This document shows positions 26,101 to 35,145 of a stretch of DNA of 64,000 nucleotides, piece by piece. The stretch lies in contig NZ_AOJI01000017.1 of the NCBI RefSeq assembly GCF_000336995.1, positions 130,095 through 194,094 on the forward strand, given 5' to 3'. The notes beneath the pieces were generated by a model. The model made no database searches. It saw only the letters and a program-made list of their open reading frames with translations, and had not been told where the DNA came from. Numbering within the stretch: the first letter of the stretch is position 1; each line of letters starts with the position of its first letter. The position numbers and the translations under genes are program-made. The DNA is from Halorubrum aidingense JCM 13560. GTDB taxonomy: Archaea > Halobacteriota > Halobacteria > Halobacteriales > Haloferacaceae.

Positions 26101-26379
26101 ATGAGCACGAGTGATTTCGAGGAGCGCGTCGTCACCGTCCCGCTCCGCGACGCCAACGACAAGCCGGTACAGCAGCGCGCCGACTACGCGATGAAGATCG
26201 TTCGCGGTCACCTCGCGAAGCACTTCTCCGTCGACGAGGACGACGTCGTGCTCGACACCTCGGTCAACGAGGCCGTGTGGGCGAACGGTCGCCAGAACCC
26301 GCCGAGCAAGCTCCGCGTTCGGGCGGCCCGGTTCGTCGAGGACGGCGAGCCCGTCGTCGAAGCCGAGTACGCCGAATAA
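26101..26379 (+). CDS. rpl31e: Ribosomal protein L31e
   Basis: The protein has 92 residues. [17 protein letters not shown] starts the family core and [20 protein letters not shown] is the conserved C-terminal stretch. It binds near the polypeptide exit site of the large subunit. There is no intergenic base between the L39e stop and this ATG. An acidic tail (VVEAEYAE) is typical of haloarchaeal ribosomal proteins. Confidence 0.95.
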   Translation: MSTSDFEERVVTVPLRDANDKPVQQRADYAMKIVRGHLAKHFSVDEDDVVLDTSVNEAVWANGRQNPPSKLRVRAARFVEDGEPVVEAEYAE

Positions 26380-26380
26380 C

Positions 26381-27046
26381 GTGTTACGGGCGACCTTCAC
26401 CGGCTCGTCGTACGTGGGCGTGTTCGCCCGCGCGATCGACGACCTCGTGTTGGTGCGACCGGACGTCGACGAGGAGTTCGCCGAGGCGCTCGGCGAGGAG
26501 CTGGGCGCCGAGCCCCTCCTCACGACGATCGGTGGTTCCAACACCGTCGGCTCTCTCGCGACGGGCAACGAGAACGGCGTACTCGTCTCCGAGCGGGCGA
26601 CCAAGCGGGAGAAATCGCGGATCGCCGAGGCCGCTGACTGCGAGGTCCGCGAACTTCCCGGCGAGATCAACGCGGCCGGGAACGTCGTCCTCGCGAACGA
26701 TTACGGCGCGTACGTCCACCCGGACCTCCCGCGCGAGTCGATCGTGACGATCAGAGAGGCGCTGGGCGTGCCCGTGGTCCGCGGGGACCTCGGCAACGTC
26801 CGAACCGTCGGCACCGCCGCGGTCGCCAACAACACCGGCGTCCTCTGTCACCCCCAGTCGACCGAGTCGGAACTGCAGGACGTCGAGGAAGCGCTCGACG
26901 TCCGCGCCGACCTCGGGACGATCAACTACGGCGCGCCGCTGATCGGATCCGGGCTCGTCGCCACCGACGTGGGCTACGTCGTCGGTGAGGACACCACCGG
27001 CCCGGAGCTCGGGCGCATCGAGGAGACGCTCGGCTTCATCGACTGA
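26381..27046 (+). CDS. tif6: Translation initiation factor aIF6
   Basis: The protein has 221 residues in the pentein fold of eIF6 with five pseudo-repeats. Conserved stretches include [48 protein letters not shown] and [17 protein letters not shown]. It binds the large subunit and prevents premature subunit joining. It starts with GTG one base after the rpl31e stop, so it is cotranslated with the ribosomal protein genes. Confidence 0.95.
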   Translation: MLRATFTGSSYVGVFARAIDDLVLVRPDVDEEFAEALGEELGAEPLLTTIGGSNTVGSLATGNENGVLVSERATKREKSRIAEAADCEVRELPGEINAAGNVVLANDYGAYVHPDLPRESIVTIREALGVPVVRGDLGNVRTVGTAAVANNTGVLCHPQSTESELQDVEEALDVRADLGTINYGAPLIGSGLVATDVGYVVGEDTTGPELGRIEETLGFID

Positions 27047-27289
27047 GCCGGCCGCTCCTTCAGCGTCGCGTTCCCATTCTCGGCCGCCGCTCTCCCTCAC
27101 ACTCGTAGCGACAGTGGAGCTTCCGTGACGGCGCTCCGGACGCGGTCCACGAGCCTCGTTCTCACCCTTCGCCTCGATCGTTATCGGCACGATCCGACCG
27201 CGACGGCGGTGCTGCCGGCCGGATGGCCGATCGAGGATCGGCTCTACTTTTTAGGAAGATACTTCCCTGTCCCTACCGGATCGGTGAAC

Positions 27290-27466
27290 ATGAGTACCTA
27301 CACAGTGAGTGGACAGTTCCAGAGTCGAGACGGCTTCCAGCCCTTCACGAAGGAGGTCGACGCGGAGAACGAGGACCTCGCCCGCGAGCGCATCTACACG
27401 ACCGTCGGAAGCCAGCACAACCGGAAGCGCACCCAGATCGAGATCGAGGAGGTGACCGCGGCATGA
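27290..27466 (+). CDS. rpl18a: Ribosomal protein L18a (LX/L20a)
   Basis: The protein has 58 residues, starting TYTVSGQFQSRDGFQPFTK, with ARERIYTTVGSQHNRKRTQ and IEIEEV, the archaeal LX pattern. A TTTTTAGG element at 27247-27254 lies about 40 bases before the ATG. The gene is separated from tif6 by 243 bases and may start its own transcript. Its stop overlaps the start of pfdA. Confidence 0.93.
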   Translation: MSTYTVSGQFQSRDGFQPFTKEVDAENEDLARERIYTTVGSQHNRKRTQIEIEEVTAA

Positions 27467-27921
27467 TGGGCGGCGGACAACAGCAGCTCCAGCAGCTCTC
27501 CCAGGAGCTGCAGGCGCTCGACGAGGAGATCGAGACGCTGGAGTCCGAGATCGACGGCCTCCGTGAGGAGCAGTCCGACATCGACGATGCGGTCGAGGCC
27601 ATCGAGACGCTCGACACGGGCGCGACGGTGCAGGTCCCGCTCGGCGGTGGCGCCTACGTCCGCGCCGAGGTCCAGGACATCGACGAGATCATCGTCTCGC
27701 TCGGCGGCAACTACTCGGCCGAGCAGGAGCAGGACGACGCCATCGACGTGCTCCGCCGCAAGCAGGAGGCGCTCGACGAGCGCATCGAGGAGACGCAGGG
27801 CGAGATCGACGAGCTCGAGTCCGAGAGCCAAGAGCTCGAACAGCAGGCCCAGCAGATGCAACAGCAGATGCAGCAACAGCAGATGCAGCAGATGCAGCAG
27901 GCGCAGAGCGACGAGGAGTAA
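27463..27921 (+). CDS. pfdA: Prefoldin subunit alpha
   Basis: The protein has 152 residues: a long N-terminal coiled coil (LSQELQALDEEIETLESEI), the beta-hairpin pair (TGATVQVPLGGGAYVRAEVQ; IIVSLGGNYSAE) and a C-terminal coiled coil ending in a Gln/Met-rich run. It forms the alpha2-beta4 hexameric chaperone that delivers unfolded proteins to the thermosome. Two adjacent ATGs (27463, 27466) are possible; both overlap the rpl18a stop. The Gln/Met tail is longer than in many relatives. Confidence 0.93.
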   Translation: MMGGGQQQLQQLSQELQALDEEIETLESEIDGLREEQSDIDDAVEAIETLDTGATVQVPLGGGAYVRAEVQDIDEIIVSLGGNYSAEQEQDDAIDVLRRKQEALDERIEETQGEIDELESESQELEQQAQQMQQQMQQQQMQQMQQAQSDEE

Positions 27922-27930
27922 CGACGAACC

Positions 27931-29040
27931 GTGTTCGACGGACTGAAAGACAAGCTCTCGGGGTTCCGCAAAGACGTCGAAGAGAGCACCGACGTCGAGG
28001 ACGCCGAGGAGCCAGACGAGCCGGAGTCCGCGGGAACGACTGAGAGCGGCGCCGCCGAGCCGAACGCCGAGGCTCCGGCCGAGCCGAGCGAAACGGTCGA
28101 CGCCGACACGCGCGACGAGGGTGACGGTACCGACGGCAGCGACGACAACGAGCCCAGCACCTTCCAGCGCGCGAAGGCGTTCGCGACCGGTCGGATCATC
28201 ATCGAGGAGGAGGACTTAGAGGAGCCGCTGTGGAACCTCGAAATGGCCCTCCTCGAAAGCGACGTGGAGATGAGCGTCGCCGAGCGCATCCTCGACACCG
28301 TGCGCGAGAAGATGCTCGGGGAGTCGCGAAAGCAGGTCGAGACGACCGGGGAACTGGTCGAAGCGGCGCTCCACGACGCGCTCCTCGACGTCATCGCAGT
28401 CGGGCAGTTCGACTTCGAAGACCGGATCGCCGAGGCCGACAAGCCGGTCACCATCGTGTTCACCGGCGTCAACGGCGTCGGGAAGACGACGAGCATCGCG
28501 AAGCTCTCCGAGTGGCTCGCGGACCGCGGCTACTCGTCGGTGATGGCGAACGGCGACACCTACCGGGCGGGCGCGAACGAGCAGATCCGCGAGCACGCAG
28601 ATCGGCTCGACCGTGAGCTGATCTCTCACGATCAAGGCGGCGACCCGGCGGCCGTCATCTACGACGGCGTGGAGTACGCGGAGGCCAACGACATCGACGT
28701 CGTCCTCGGCGACACGGCCGGGCGGCTCCACACGAGCGACGACCTGATGGCGCAGTTGGAGAAGATCGACCGCGTCGTCGACCCGGACATGACCCTGTTC
28801 GTCGACGAGGCCGTCGCGGGCCAGGACGCCGTGAACCGGGCGAAAGAGTTCAACGACGCCGCGGCGATCGACGGGGCCATTCTGACGAAGGCCGACGCCG
28901 ATTCCTCCGGGGGCGCCGCGATCTCCGTGGCGTACGTCACCGGGAAGCCCATCCTCTTTCTGGGGACGGGACAGGGGTACGACGATCTCACCCTGTTCCA
29001 GCCCGAAGAGCTGGTGGCGAGCCTGCTCGGCGAAGACTGA
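27931..29040 (+). CDS. ftsY: Signal recognition particle receptor FtsY
   Basis: This 369-residue SRP GTPase starts with a GTG nine bases after pfdA. A strongly acidic region (about 18-75) is followed by the N domain and G domain with G1 TGVNGVGKTTSIAKL, the DTYRAGANEQ insertion-box start, G3 LGDTAGRLH, G4 TKAD and the closing GTGQGYDDL. It docks ribosome-nascent chains with SRP at the membrane. It ends the conserved translation/secretion cluster. Confidence 0.96.
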   Translation: MFDGLKDKLSGFRKDVEESTDVEDAEEPDEPESAGTTESGAAEPNAEAPAEPSETVDADTRDEGDGTDGSDDNEPSTFQRAKAFATGRIIIEEEDLEEPLWNLEMALLESDVEMSVAERILDTVREKMLGESRKQVETTGELVEAALHDALLDVIAVGQFDFEDRIAEADKPVTIVFTGVNGVGKTTSIAKLSEWLADRGYSSVMANGDTYRAGANEQIREHADRLDRELISHDQGGDPAAVIYDGVEYAEANDIDVVLGDTAGRLHTSDDLMAQLEKIDRVVDPDMTLFVDEAVAGQDAVNRAKEFNDAAAIDGAILTKADADSSGGAAISVAYVTGKPILFLGTGQGYDDLTLFQPEELVASLLGED

Positions 29041-29158
29041 GCCGACGCCGTCGGCCTCGCCGGTTCTCGCCGCGTTCTCACCGCTTTTTCGAACTCCGGA
29101 CGGTCTCTGACGAACACGTTCGGGGAACGGCCCATCCGGACCGAGCCGCTACCGAACG

Positions 29159-30256
29159 GTGGAGATGTTCGACGACGTCGACACCGACCGGCGGCCGGTA
29201 GTGCTCATCTGGGAGGTGACCCAGGCGTGCGGACTCGCTTGCCGTCACTGCCGGGCCGACGCGAAGCCGGCGCGCCATCCCGACGAACTAACGACCGCGG
29301 CGGGGAAACGGCTCCTCGATGCCGCCGCCGAATTCGGCGACGGCCAACTCGTCGTGCTCTCCGGCGGCGACCCGCTCGCTCGAGGGGACCTGCCGGAGCT
29401 CGTCGCGTACGGCGACGAGTTGGGCCATCGAATGACGATCACGCCGAGCGGGACGGCGTCGCTCACCCCGGATCGGGTCGGCGAGCTCGTCGACGCCGGA
29501 ATCGAGCGGATGGCGCTTAGTCTCGACGGCTCGACTCGCGACCGACACGATCGGTTCCGCGGCGAGGAGAGCTTCGAGAGCACGATGTCGGCGGCGGCGG
29601 CCGCCACCGAGGCCGGCGTGCCCGTCCAGATCAACACGACCGTTTGCGCCGAGACCGTCGATGATCTCCCGACGATCCGCGACCGCGTCCGGGAGCTCGG
29701 CGCCGTCCTCTGGAGCGTGTTCTTTCTCGTCCCGGTCGGCCGCGGGCGCGTCCTCGATCCGATCGCCCCGGACCGCGCCGAGGCGGTGATGGAGTGGCTC
29801 CACCGGGTTGCCGCCACGGAGTCATTCGGCGTGAAGACGACTGAGGCGCCGTTTTACCGGCGTGTGGGCCTCCAGTCGGACGCAGACGACCGAGCGGCCC
29901 GTCGGCGCGGCGGGATCACGGCGGGGCGCGGGTTCGCGTTCGTGAGCCACACGGGCGACACGTACCCGTCCGGGTTCCTCCCGCGCTCGGCCGGCAACGT
30001 CCGCGACCGATCGGTCGTCGATATCTACCGGAACGCCGATCTGTTCGCGTCGCTGCGCGATACTGACCGATTGAAGGGCAAATGCGGCGCCTGCGAGTTT
30101 CGACGGGTCTGCGGCGGAAGCCGATCCCGGGCGTACGCGGTGACGGGCGATCCGCTGGAGAGCGATCCGCTCTGTCCGTATATTCCAGACGGATACGAGG
30201 GCGAGCTACCGCCGGCGGTACGAGCGAACGAACGGCGCGGCGACGCCGCGGACTGA
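29159..30256 (+). CDS. Radical SAM/SPASM domain protein
   Basis: The protein has 365 residues. The radical SAM cluster motif is CGLACRHCRAD, followed by VVLSGGDPLARGDL (SAM-binding GGD-P). A shortened SPASM-like region near the end has CGACEFRRVCGG and a later Cys (DPLCPY). It resembles the heme-biosynthesis AhbD/NirJ-like branch and related peptide-modifying enzymes. No precursor peptide or heme gene is adjacent, so the substrate is unknown. The start is a GTG at 29159; an ATG two codons on is nearly equivalent. Confidence 0.82.
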   Translation: MEMFDDVDTDRRPVVLIWEVTQACGLACRHCRADAKPARHPDELTTAAGKRLLDAAAEFGDGQLVVLSGGDPLARGDLPELVAYGDELGHRMTITPSGTASLTPDRVGELVDAGIERMALSLDGSTRDRHDRFRGEESFESTMSAAAAATEAGVPVQINTTVCAETVDDLPTIRDRVRELGAVLWSVFFLVPVGRGRVLDPIAPDRAEAVMEWLHRVAATESFGVKTTEAPFYRRVGLQSDADDRAARRRGGITAGRGFAFVSHTGDTYPSGFLPRSAGNVRDRSVVDIYRNADLFASLRDTDRLKGKCGACEFRRVCGGSRSRAYAVTGDPLESDPLCPYIPDGYEGELPPAVRANERRGDAAD

Positions 30257-30519
30257 CGCGGAAGGCGGTCGGGTGTCGTCGCCATCATCGGCGATGCGGG
30301 TGCCGAGACCGCCCACGAGACGGTGCTGGCTTGTGATCGCCTCCGTGACGCGATCGAGCGCTTCGCACACGGCATTGGATCGACGACCGAAGCCGCTCAA
30401 CTGCAGCCGGTATTGCACAGAGTTCGACGCACGGCCGAACACGGGGGGAATATCGTCGAACTCGGCCACCAGCACGCGGTAATAGATTATTAGGCTAGGG
30501 CTGGACGTAGAACCGAACA

Positions 30520-31779
30520 ATGAGTGAGCGAACTGAAACCGCGGAGGTCGTCGTCGTCGGCTGCGGCCCCGGTGGCGCGGTCCTCGCCTATCTCCTGGCC
30601 CGGAGCGGGGTTGACGTCGCACTCGTCGAGCGCGCCGCCACGTTCGATCGCGAGTACCGAGGGTTCGGCTGGAATCCCGGTGTGGTCCGTCTGTTCGACG
30701 AGATGGACCTCCTTGACGACGTTCTTGCACTGGCTCACGAAACCGTCACCACCGGCGCGCTCTCGCTGTACGGCGAGGAGATCACGGTTCTCGATTTCGA
30801 CCTGCTCGATACCGACTATCCGTACGCGCTGATGATGGAGCAGCCGGCGCTGCTCGAACGCCTCGTGGACCGCGCCAGTTCTTACGACAACTTCACGTTT
30901 CACGCTGCGACCACCGTGAGGAACATCCGCACCAACACCGCAGATGGGAGTCGGGAGGTCGCAGCCCGCGACCGAGACGCCGACGAGGATGTCGCGTTCG
31001 AGACGCAGTGCGTTGTCGGCGCCGATGGTCGATACTCGACAGTTCGCACCAGCGTCGGCATCGATCCCGGACTGTTCGAATCGCCGATCGATCTCGTGTG
31101 GTTCAAACTCCCCCGTGGCACCATCGATGCACCCACACAGGGTCGAATCGACCGAGACGGTATCCTTCTGTACTTCGGTCTCGACGGCGGCGATATCCAA
31201 ATTGGATACCTCGTCCGAAGCGGTGAGTGGCCCTCGATCAGGCACGCCGGGTTCGACGCATTCCGGAAGCGGATCGCCGAAGTAGACCCGCAAGTCGCCT
31301 CTGTCATGAACAGACAGTTAGACGGATTTCGTGGTACCAGTCTCCTTGACGTCGCCCCGGGTATCGCGGACACTTGGAGCACGGACGGAGTTCTTCTCAT
31401 CGGTGACGCCGCACACACGGCAAGTCCCATCGGCGCACAGGGAAACCCGCTCGCCGTCGAAGACGCCGTCGTTGCTCACAGTCTCCTCGTCGAGGCACTC
31501 GCTGCCACGGACGGCGTTCTCGAACGCAAAGTCCTCCGTGAATTCGAGGCTCGACGACGTACACACGTCGAAGAGATCATTTCTCAGCAGCGACGCGCCG
31601 CGACCGCTCTCGCGTACTGGCTCGATTACGGCGGCGCCGTCCCCCCAAAGCTCGTTCGTGGGATGACGAAAACGGCCAGATCGCTACTCCCACGTTCGAG
31701 GTCGGCGCGGAGCGCGATCGAACGGTTCGCACTCGGGCATCGTTCGGTTTCGGTCGATCGGTCTCACTTCGTTGATTAA
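30520..31779 (+). CDS. FAD-dependent monooxygenase (aromatic hydroxylase type)
   Basis: The 419-residue protein belongs to the PHBH/UbiH class A flavin monooxygenase family. The first FAD motif is VVVVGCGPGGAVLAYLLARSG, the DG motif is VVGADGRYSTVR, and the third FAD motif is LLIGDAAHTASPIGAQG. The substrate is unknown; aromatic rings or polyprenyl/quinone-like compounds are typical. TTATTA at 30487-30492 lies about 30 bases before the ATG. It is the first gene of the accessory region: flanking gaps are long and no partner gene is coupled. Confidence 0.85.
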   Translation: MSERTETAEVVVVGCGPGGAVLAYLLARSGVDVALVERAATFDREYRGFGWNPGVVRLFDEMDLLDDVLALAHETVTTGALSLYGEEITVLDFDLLDTDYPYALMMEQPALLERLVDRASSYDNFTFHAATTVRNIRTNTADGSREVAARDRDADEDVAFETQCVVGADGRYSTVRTSVGIDPGLFESPIDLVWFKLPRGTIDAPTQGRIDRDGILLYFGLDGGDIQIGYLVRSGEWPSIRHAGFDAFRKRIAEVDPQVASVMNRQLDGFRGTSLLDVAPGIADTWSTDGVLLIGDAAHTASPIGAQGNPLAVEDAVVAHSLLVEALAATDGVLERKVLREFEARRRTHVEEIISQQRRAATALAYWLDYGGAVPPKLVRGMTKTARSLLPRSRSARSAIERFALGHRSVSVDRSHFVD

Positions 31780-32276
31780 TCTGCTGTCAAGTGACATCCT
31801 GCCCGCTGCAAACGGCGGGGTTCCCCTACGAGGGAATCCGGCTTGGAAGGTTTCAGCCCGACTGCGCCGAGAGCGTCATCCGTTCGAGTCTCGGACCCGA
31901 CTCTCGGTTCGATCCCTCAGGAGAGGAGTTCATCGAACGGCCGTTCCGACCGCAAGGTCCGGTGAGAACTCTCAACAGTCAGCAGATTCCGGCATGGATC
32001 CGTAGGTACAGGTAAAACAGAGACCGGTCAGTGCGGACTCTGTAGAAATCGGCTCGAAATCTCGTTATCGATTCGGTCTGGCCGCTCCATTTTCGACGGA
32101 CGTCAAGCGCATCCTGTAACGGCGCGTCCGCATCTTCGAGAAGGCCTGCCGCTGTGAGATTCAGAATCGCGCAGCCCCCGGTACATCGCGGGTCAGCGTG
32201 CGTGATCTGTAGTCATCTCAACCGAACCTAGAATCGGAATACAAATAGCCGAATGGTCGTAACGTAACATATCCAG
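31780..32276. other. Gene-poor stretch with possible IS200/IS605-type end
   Basis: These 497 bases show no credible gene. Near the left edge (31802-31836) two short GC hairpin-like segments read GCCCGCTGCAAACGGCGGGG and then TTCCCCTACGAGGGAA. This resembles the right-end stem-loops following tnpB genes of haloarchaeal IS200/IS605 (IS1341-type) elements, but no tnpB remains. The rest is featureless to the eye. Confidence 0.4.
31802..31836 (+). mobile_element. Possible IS200/IS605-family right-end remnant
   Basis: Two consecutive stem-loop segments, CCCGC-TGCAAAC-GGCGGG and TTCCC-CTAC-GAGGGAA, lie just downstream of the monooxygenase gene. Subterminal hairpins of this kind are used by TnpA for strand recognition, and the tnpB-associated RNA ends in the same region. 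The recognition is from memory of haloarchaeal element ends; without a transposase gene this is at best a solo end. Confidence 0.35.
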
Positions 32277-32492
32277 ATGGCAGAAAACAGCGGACCCAAC
32301 CACCTGCCCAGTCAACCGGTTATTGTTCACGAGAACACGCATCAGAACGAGATTCCAGAGAATATCGACTCAGACCTGTACACGACCGATCGCCCGACTA
32401 ACTCGTTCCACGAATTCAAAATCGAGCCTGACGATGAGCTCGTTGAAGCACTTCGCAACAACGGCTACACGGTAGAATTCAGAGAGCGATAA
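32277..32492 (+). CDS. Small hypothetical protein
   Basis: The protein has 71 residues, acidic, with no hydrophobic segment. An Asn/His/Pro-rich first half precedes a compact C-terminal end (DDELVEALRNNGYTVEFRE) that reads like a helix-strand unit. A TACAAATA box is about 40 bases upstream. Codon use is plausible and the frame ends cleanly, but no family is recognised. Confidence 0.5.
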   Translation: MAENSGPNHLPSQPVIVHENTHQNEIPENIDSDLYTTDRPTNSFHEFKIEPDDELVEALRNNGYTVEFRER

Positions 32493-32641
32493 CGAACGCG
32501 ACCTGTCCTTTCAGCGACTAGCGATCGCGCTGAAGAATACCGGTTTTCCTGGGCGGACTACGAGCGCTCGCCGATTGATACGTACGACGCGTAGTTCCCG
32601 GTGAAGTCACCGGAGTCACGATCTTCGATTTGCTGGATACG

Positions 32642-32911
32642 TTACTCTCCCGGTTTCGTGGCTGTACGTAGATACTCTCGGTACTCAGCCCATGCTTGGT
32701 ACATCTCCACCCGTTCCTCTTCCGTCATCGTATCGTGTTCGTCCGCATCGTAAAACGGGAGTTCCTCCTTTTCCGGCATCGTCATCACTTGCCCGAGCGG
32801 GTAGAGTTGCTCGTAGTAGTTCTCCAACACCCAGTCTTCGCCGTGTTCGTCGACGGCTTTCTGAATGTACGGGGCGGCTTCCGGGTACTCGTCAGCGAGT
32901 GACTCAATCAT
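32642..32911 (-). CDS. Small acidic helical hypothetical protein
   Basis: The protein has 89 residues and very high Glu, Tyr and Ala content with amphipathic helical periodicity (LADEYPEAAPYIQKAVDEHG, TEEERVEMYQAWAEYREYL). No cysteine or membrane segment is present. It lies alone between the small plus-strand hypothetical gene and the subtilase gene. The amino-acid pattern is that of a real haloarchaeal protein; function is unknown. Confidence 0.6.
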   Translation of the reverse strand: MIESLADEYPEAAPYIQKAVDEHGEDWVLENYYEQLYPLGQVMTMPEKEELPFYDADEHDTMTEEERVEMYQAWAEYREYLRTATKPGE

Positions 32912-33079
32912 TGGATGGCAGGTGGTGGAAGGGATATGTCGGGTCCGCGCATCTACGGGTACTGGTCAGGCGTCGGCGAATTCAGCGAGCGAGTAGTTCC
33001 GGCTGTCACTGTTCCATTTCCCGACACCGATCACGCCTCCAGCGTGCGGTTGTCTGGGTCTACGCTTCTGTAGGCTGCG

Positions 33080-33087
33080 TATAGTAA
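33080..33087 (+). promoter_or_regulatory. TATA box for the subtilase gene
   Basis: TATAGTAA is followed by a short A/G run, with its centre about 29 bases before the ATG at 33113. The spacing implies a leaderless transcript for the secreted protease. Confidence 0.6.
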
Positions 33088-33112
33088 AAGGCTCTCGTGG
33101 TGTCGCTCCCCC

Positions 33113-34384
33113 ATGGCCGAACCACAGTACACTCGTCGTGGGACACTCCGAACGGTCGGGAGCGGGTTCGCGGTCGGCTCGCTCGCGACGCTCGGGACCG
33201 GGACGGGCGCGGCGACTCAAACTACCGCCGAAACCGTGATCGTCAACGTCGGATACGCCTCGGAGAGCGGCCGACGTGCCGCGCTCTCTCGCGCGTCAAC
33301 GGTGGACCACGAGTTCGGCTTCGACGCGCTCACAGCCCGGATACCCGAGTCGGAGATCGACACGCTGGCGGCCCACCGCGACATCCGGTATGTCGAGGAG
33401 GACCGCACCCTCGGTGGCATCGTTACGCCGCAGATTCAGCCCCGCCAACAGGTCGGGGAACATCGAGTCCCGTACGGCGTCTCCGTGACGGGGGCCGACG
33501 CGGCCGCGGAACGCGGCTACACCGGTAGCGGAGCGGACGTCGCAGTGCTCGACACCGGCATCGACAGCACACACCCCGACCTCGCGACGAACCGGGGCAA
33601 GGGGACCGCGTTCGTTCCGGGCGTCAGCGATATCGAGGAGCTCGGCTTGCCCGCTGGCCAGGACGACGACGTCCGCGTCTCGCACGGCACGCACGTCGCC
33701 GGCGTGGTCGGCGCGAACGACAACGACACCGGCGTCGTCGGCGTCAGTCCCGCGGCGACGCTTCACGCCGTGAAAGTCCTCGTCGGCGTGCTCGGCGGCG
33801 GCTCGGCAGCAAGCATCGCGGCGGGCGTGGAGTTCGTGGCTGATCAGGGATGGGACGTCGCGAACCTCAGCTTAGGGAAGTCCGGACAGATCGACGTGCT
33901 TGCGGACGCGGTAACGGACGCTTACGAGCGCGGAGTCCTCTTGGTGGCGGCGGCGGGAAACGACGGTCTCCTCGAAAACGACCCGCCCGCGAGTGACGCG
34001 GAATCGACGGTCTCCTACCCGGCGGCCTTCGAGGAAGTTATCGCCGTTGGCGCGACCGACCGGAACGACGAACTCGCGGCGTTCTCCTCGGTTGGTCCGG
34101 AGGTCGAACTCGTCGCCCCCGGCACGGACGTGCTGTCCACGGCCCTGCCGATCAACATCTACTCGAACGCAGAGGAGCCGTTCAACCGCTACATCGAGCT
34201 ATCCGGGACCTCTTTCGCGGCTCCACACGTCGCCGGCGCGGGCGCATTGCTGATGGGTGACGCCGACCTCTCGAACGTCGAAGCCCGCGAGCGCCTCCGA
34301 GAGACCGCGGCCGACGTGGGCCTGCGTGAGGTCCAACAGGGCCACGGCCGTCTCGATGTCGCGGCCGCGCTCGGCGTCGAGTAA
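33113..34384 (+). CDS. Tat-exported subtilisin-like serine protease (halolysin family)
   Basis: The protein has 423 residues. A twin-arginine signal (RRGTLRTVGSGFAVGSLATL) is followed by an I9-type propeptide ending near 115. The S8 catalytic domain then has Asp in VAVLDTGIDSTHPD, His in SHGTHVAGVVG, the oxyanion Asn in VAAAGNDG and Ser in GTSFAAPHVAGAG. It would be exported folded via Tat and mature by autoproteolysis. Unlike classical halolysins it stops right after the catalytic domain and lacks the C-terminal extension with cysteines. It is monocistronic. Confidence 0.92.
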   Translation: MAEPQYTRRGTLRTVGSGFAVGSLATLGTGTGAATQTTAETVIVNVGYASESGRRAALSRASTVDHEFGFDALTARIPESEIDTLAAHRDIRYVEEDRTLGGIVTPQIQPRQQVGEHRVPYGVSVTGADAAAERGYTGSGADVAVLDTGIDSTHPDLATNRGKGTAFVPGVSDIEELGLPAGQDDDVRVSHGTHVAGVVGANDNDTGVVGVSPAATLHAVKVLVGVLGGGSAASIAAGVEFVADQGWDVANLSLGKSGQIDVLADAVTDAYERGVLLVAAAGNDGLLENDPPASDAESTVSYPAAFEEVIAVGATDRNDELAAFSSVGPEVELVAPGTDVLSTALPINIYSNAEEPFNRYIELSGTSFAAPHVAGAGALLMGDADLSNVEARERLRETAADVGLREVQQGHGRLDVAAALGVE

Positions 34385-34724
34385 GGTGAGCTTTCACAAG
34401 GAGGACGGGACGGCTCGTGCGTCGACACCGCCGTCGCCATCCACCGTAACACCGACTTGCAGTCCGTCCACCGGGAGCCGGCGACAACGGTCCCGGTGTG
34501 CTTCCGCGGAGGCAGTCGGTCGGCACGCAACTGCGCCCGCCACTTTTCGGGCGGATTCGCGATCTCGGCCGGACGACAGCCACAGTCGAGACGGTGGCCG
34601 TACCCGATCCGGCTGGTGGCGTTGGAGTAAACTCCAGTCAATAGACGGGACACCAGCACTCGCCGGGGGCATCTACAGCGAGATGACACTGCGCGTTTGA
34701 GCGATGGCCCATCTTCATCGCAGA

Positions 34725-34745
34725 TCACCCCGAGTTGCGGGGTGA
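34725..34745. repeat. Perfect 8-bp inverted repeat
   Basis: TCACCCCG (34725-34732) and CGGGGTGA (34738-34745) flank a five-base loop. It is isolated in the noncoding stretch about 340 bases beyond the protease stop. It could be a terminator-like hairpin or the end of a lost element. Confidence 0.55.
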
Positions 34746-35113
34746 ATCGCGCGACCGCGAGGGGAGGCCTTTCGGAGCGAATTGGTCGCCAGAAAATCGT
34801 GATTTTGAGACGCGCGAATCGGTCGAAGCCGGTCGGATCGATGGCGGCGTAGTCGGTGCGTTTCTCGGCGTGTTAGCCGAGAAATGCACGCCACGTCTTC
34901 GTCGGAATCCGCTCGAACCAGTTCCGTAATCACAACAGACCAAGGCGGATAGTTGCGAAACGCGTCTATCCGGTTCTGCTGGATACTTTCGGTGTTGATC
35001 GATAGCCGTCCTCAACGCTAGATACAGAGACACACTATTCCACGACCATCGAGTACTCCTCCGTTTCTGTCAGAGGTGCGTTGTGTATGTACGGGCGGTT
35101 TTCAATTCCAAAG

Positions 35114-35121
35114 GCTTTATC
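35114..35121 (+). promoter_or_regulatory. TATA box for the hybrid histidine kinase
   Basis: GCTTTATC lies about 28 bases before the ATG at 35146. It fixes that ATG as the start over an in-frame start at 35083, which would place the TATA box inside the gene. Confidence 0.6.
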
Positions 35122-35145
35122 GGCCCTATATTGCTACTCGATAGC

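Larger units (their letters stand above)
34385..35145. other. Long noncoding stretch before the histidine kinase
   Basis: These 761 bases hold no convincing gene; several open frames overlap on both strands with Arg/Ser/Pro-rich translations of GC-skewed DNA. One clear feature is a hairpin at 34725-34745. The right end becomes AT-rich and carries the TATA box for the kinase. The length and lack of coding are consistent with decayed mobile DNA, but no transposase relic was recognised. Confidence 0.45.

Noticed and set aside
31772..32005. 77-residue plus-strand frame after the monooxygenase
   Set aside because: It starts inside the monooxygenase end, crosses the hairpins and has Arg/Ser-rich composition; probably noncoding.
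34735..35033. Overlapping short frames on both strands before the kinase
   Set aside because: No motif or start signal; possible decayed DNA but not supportable as genes.
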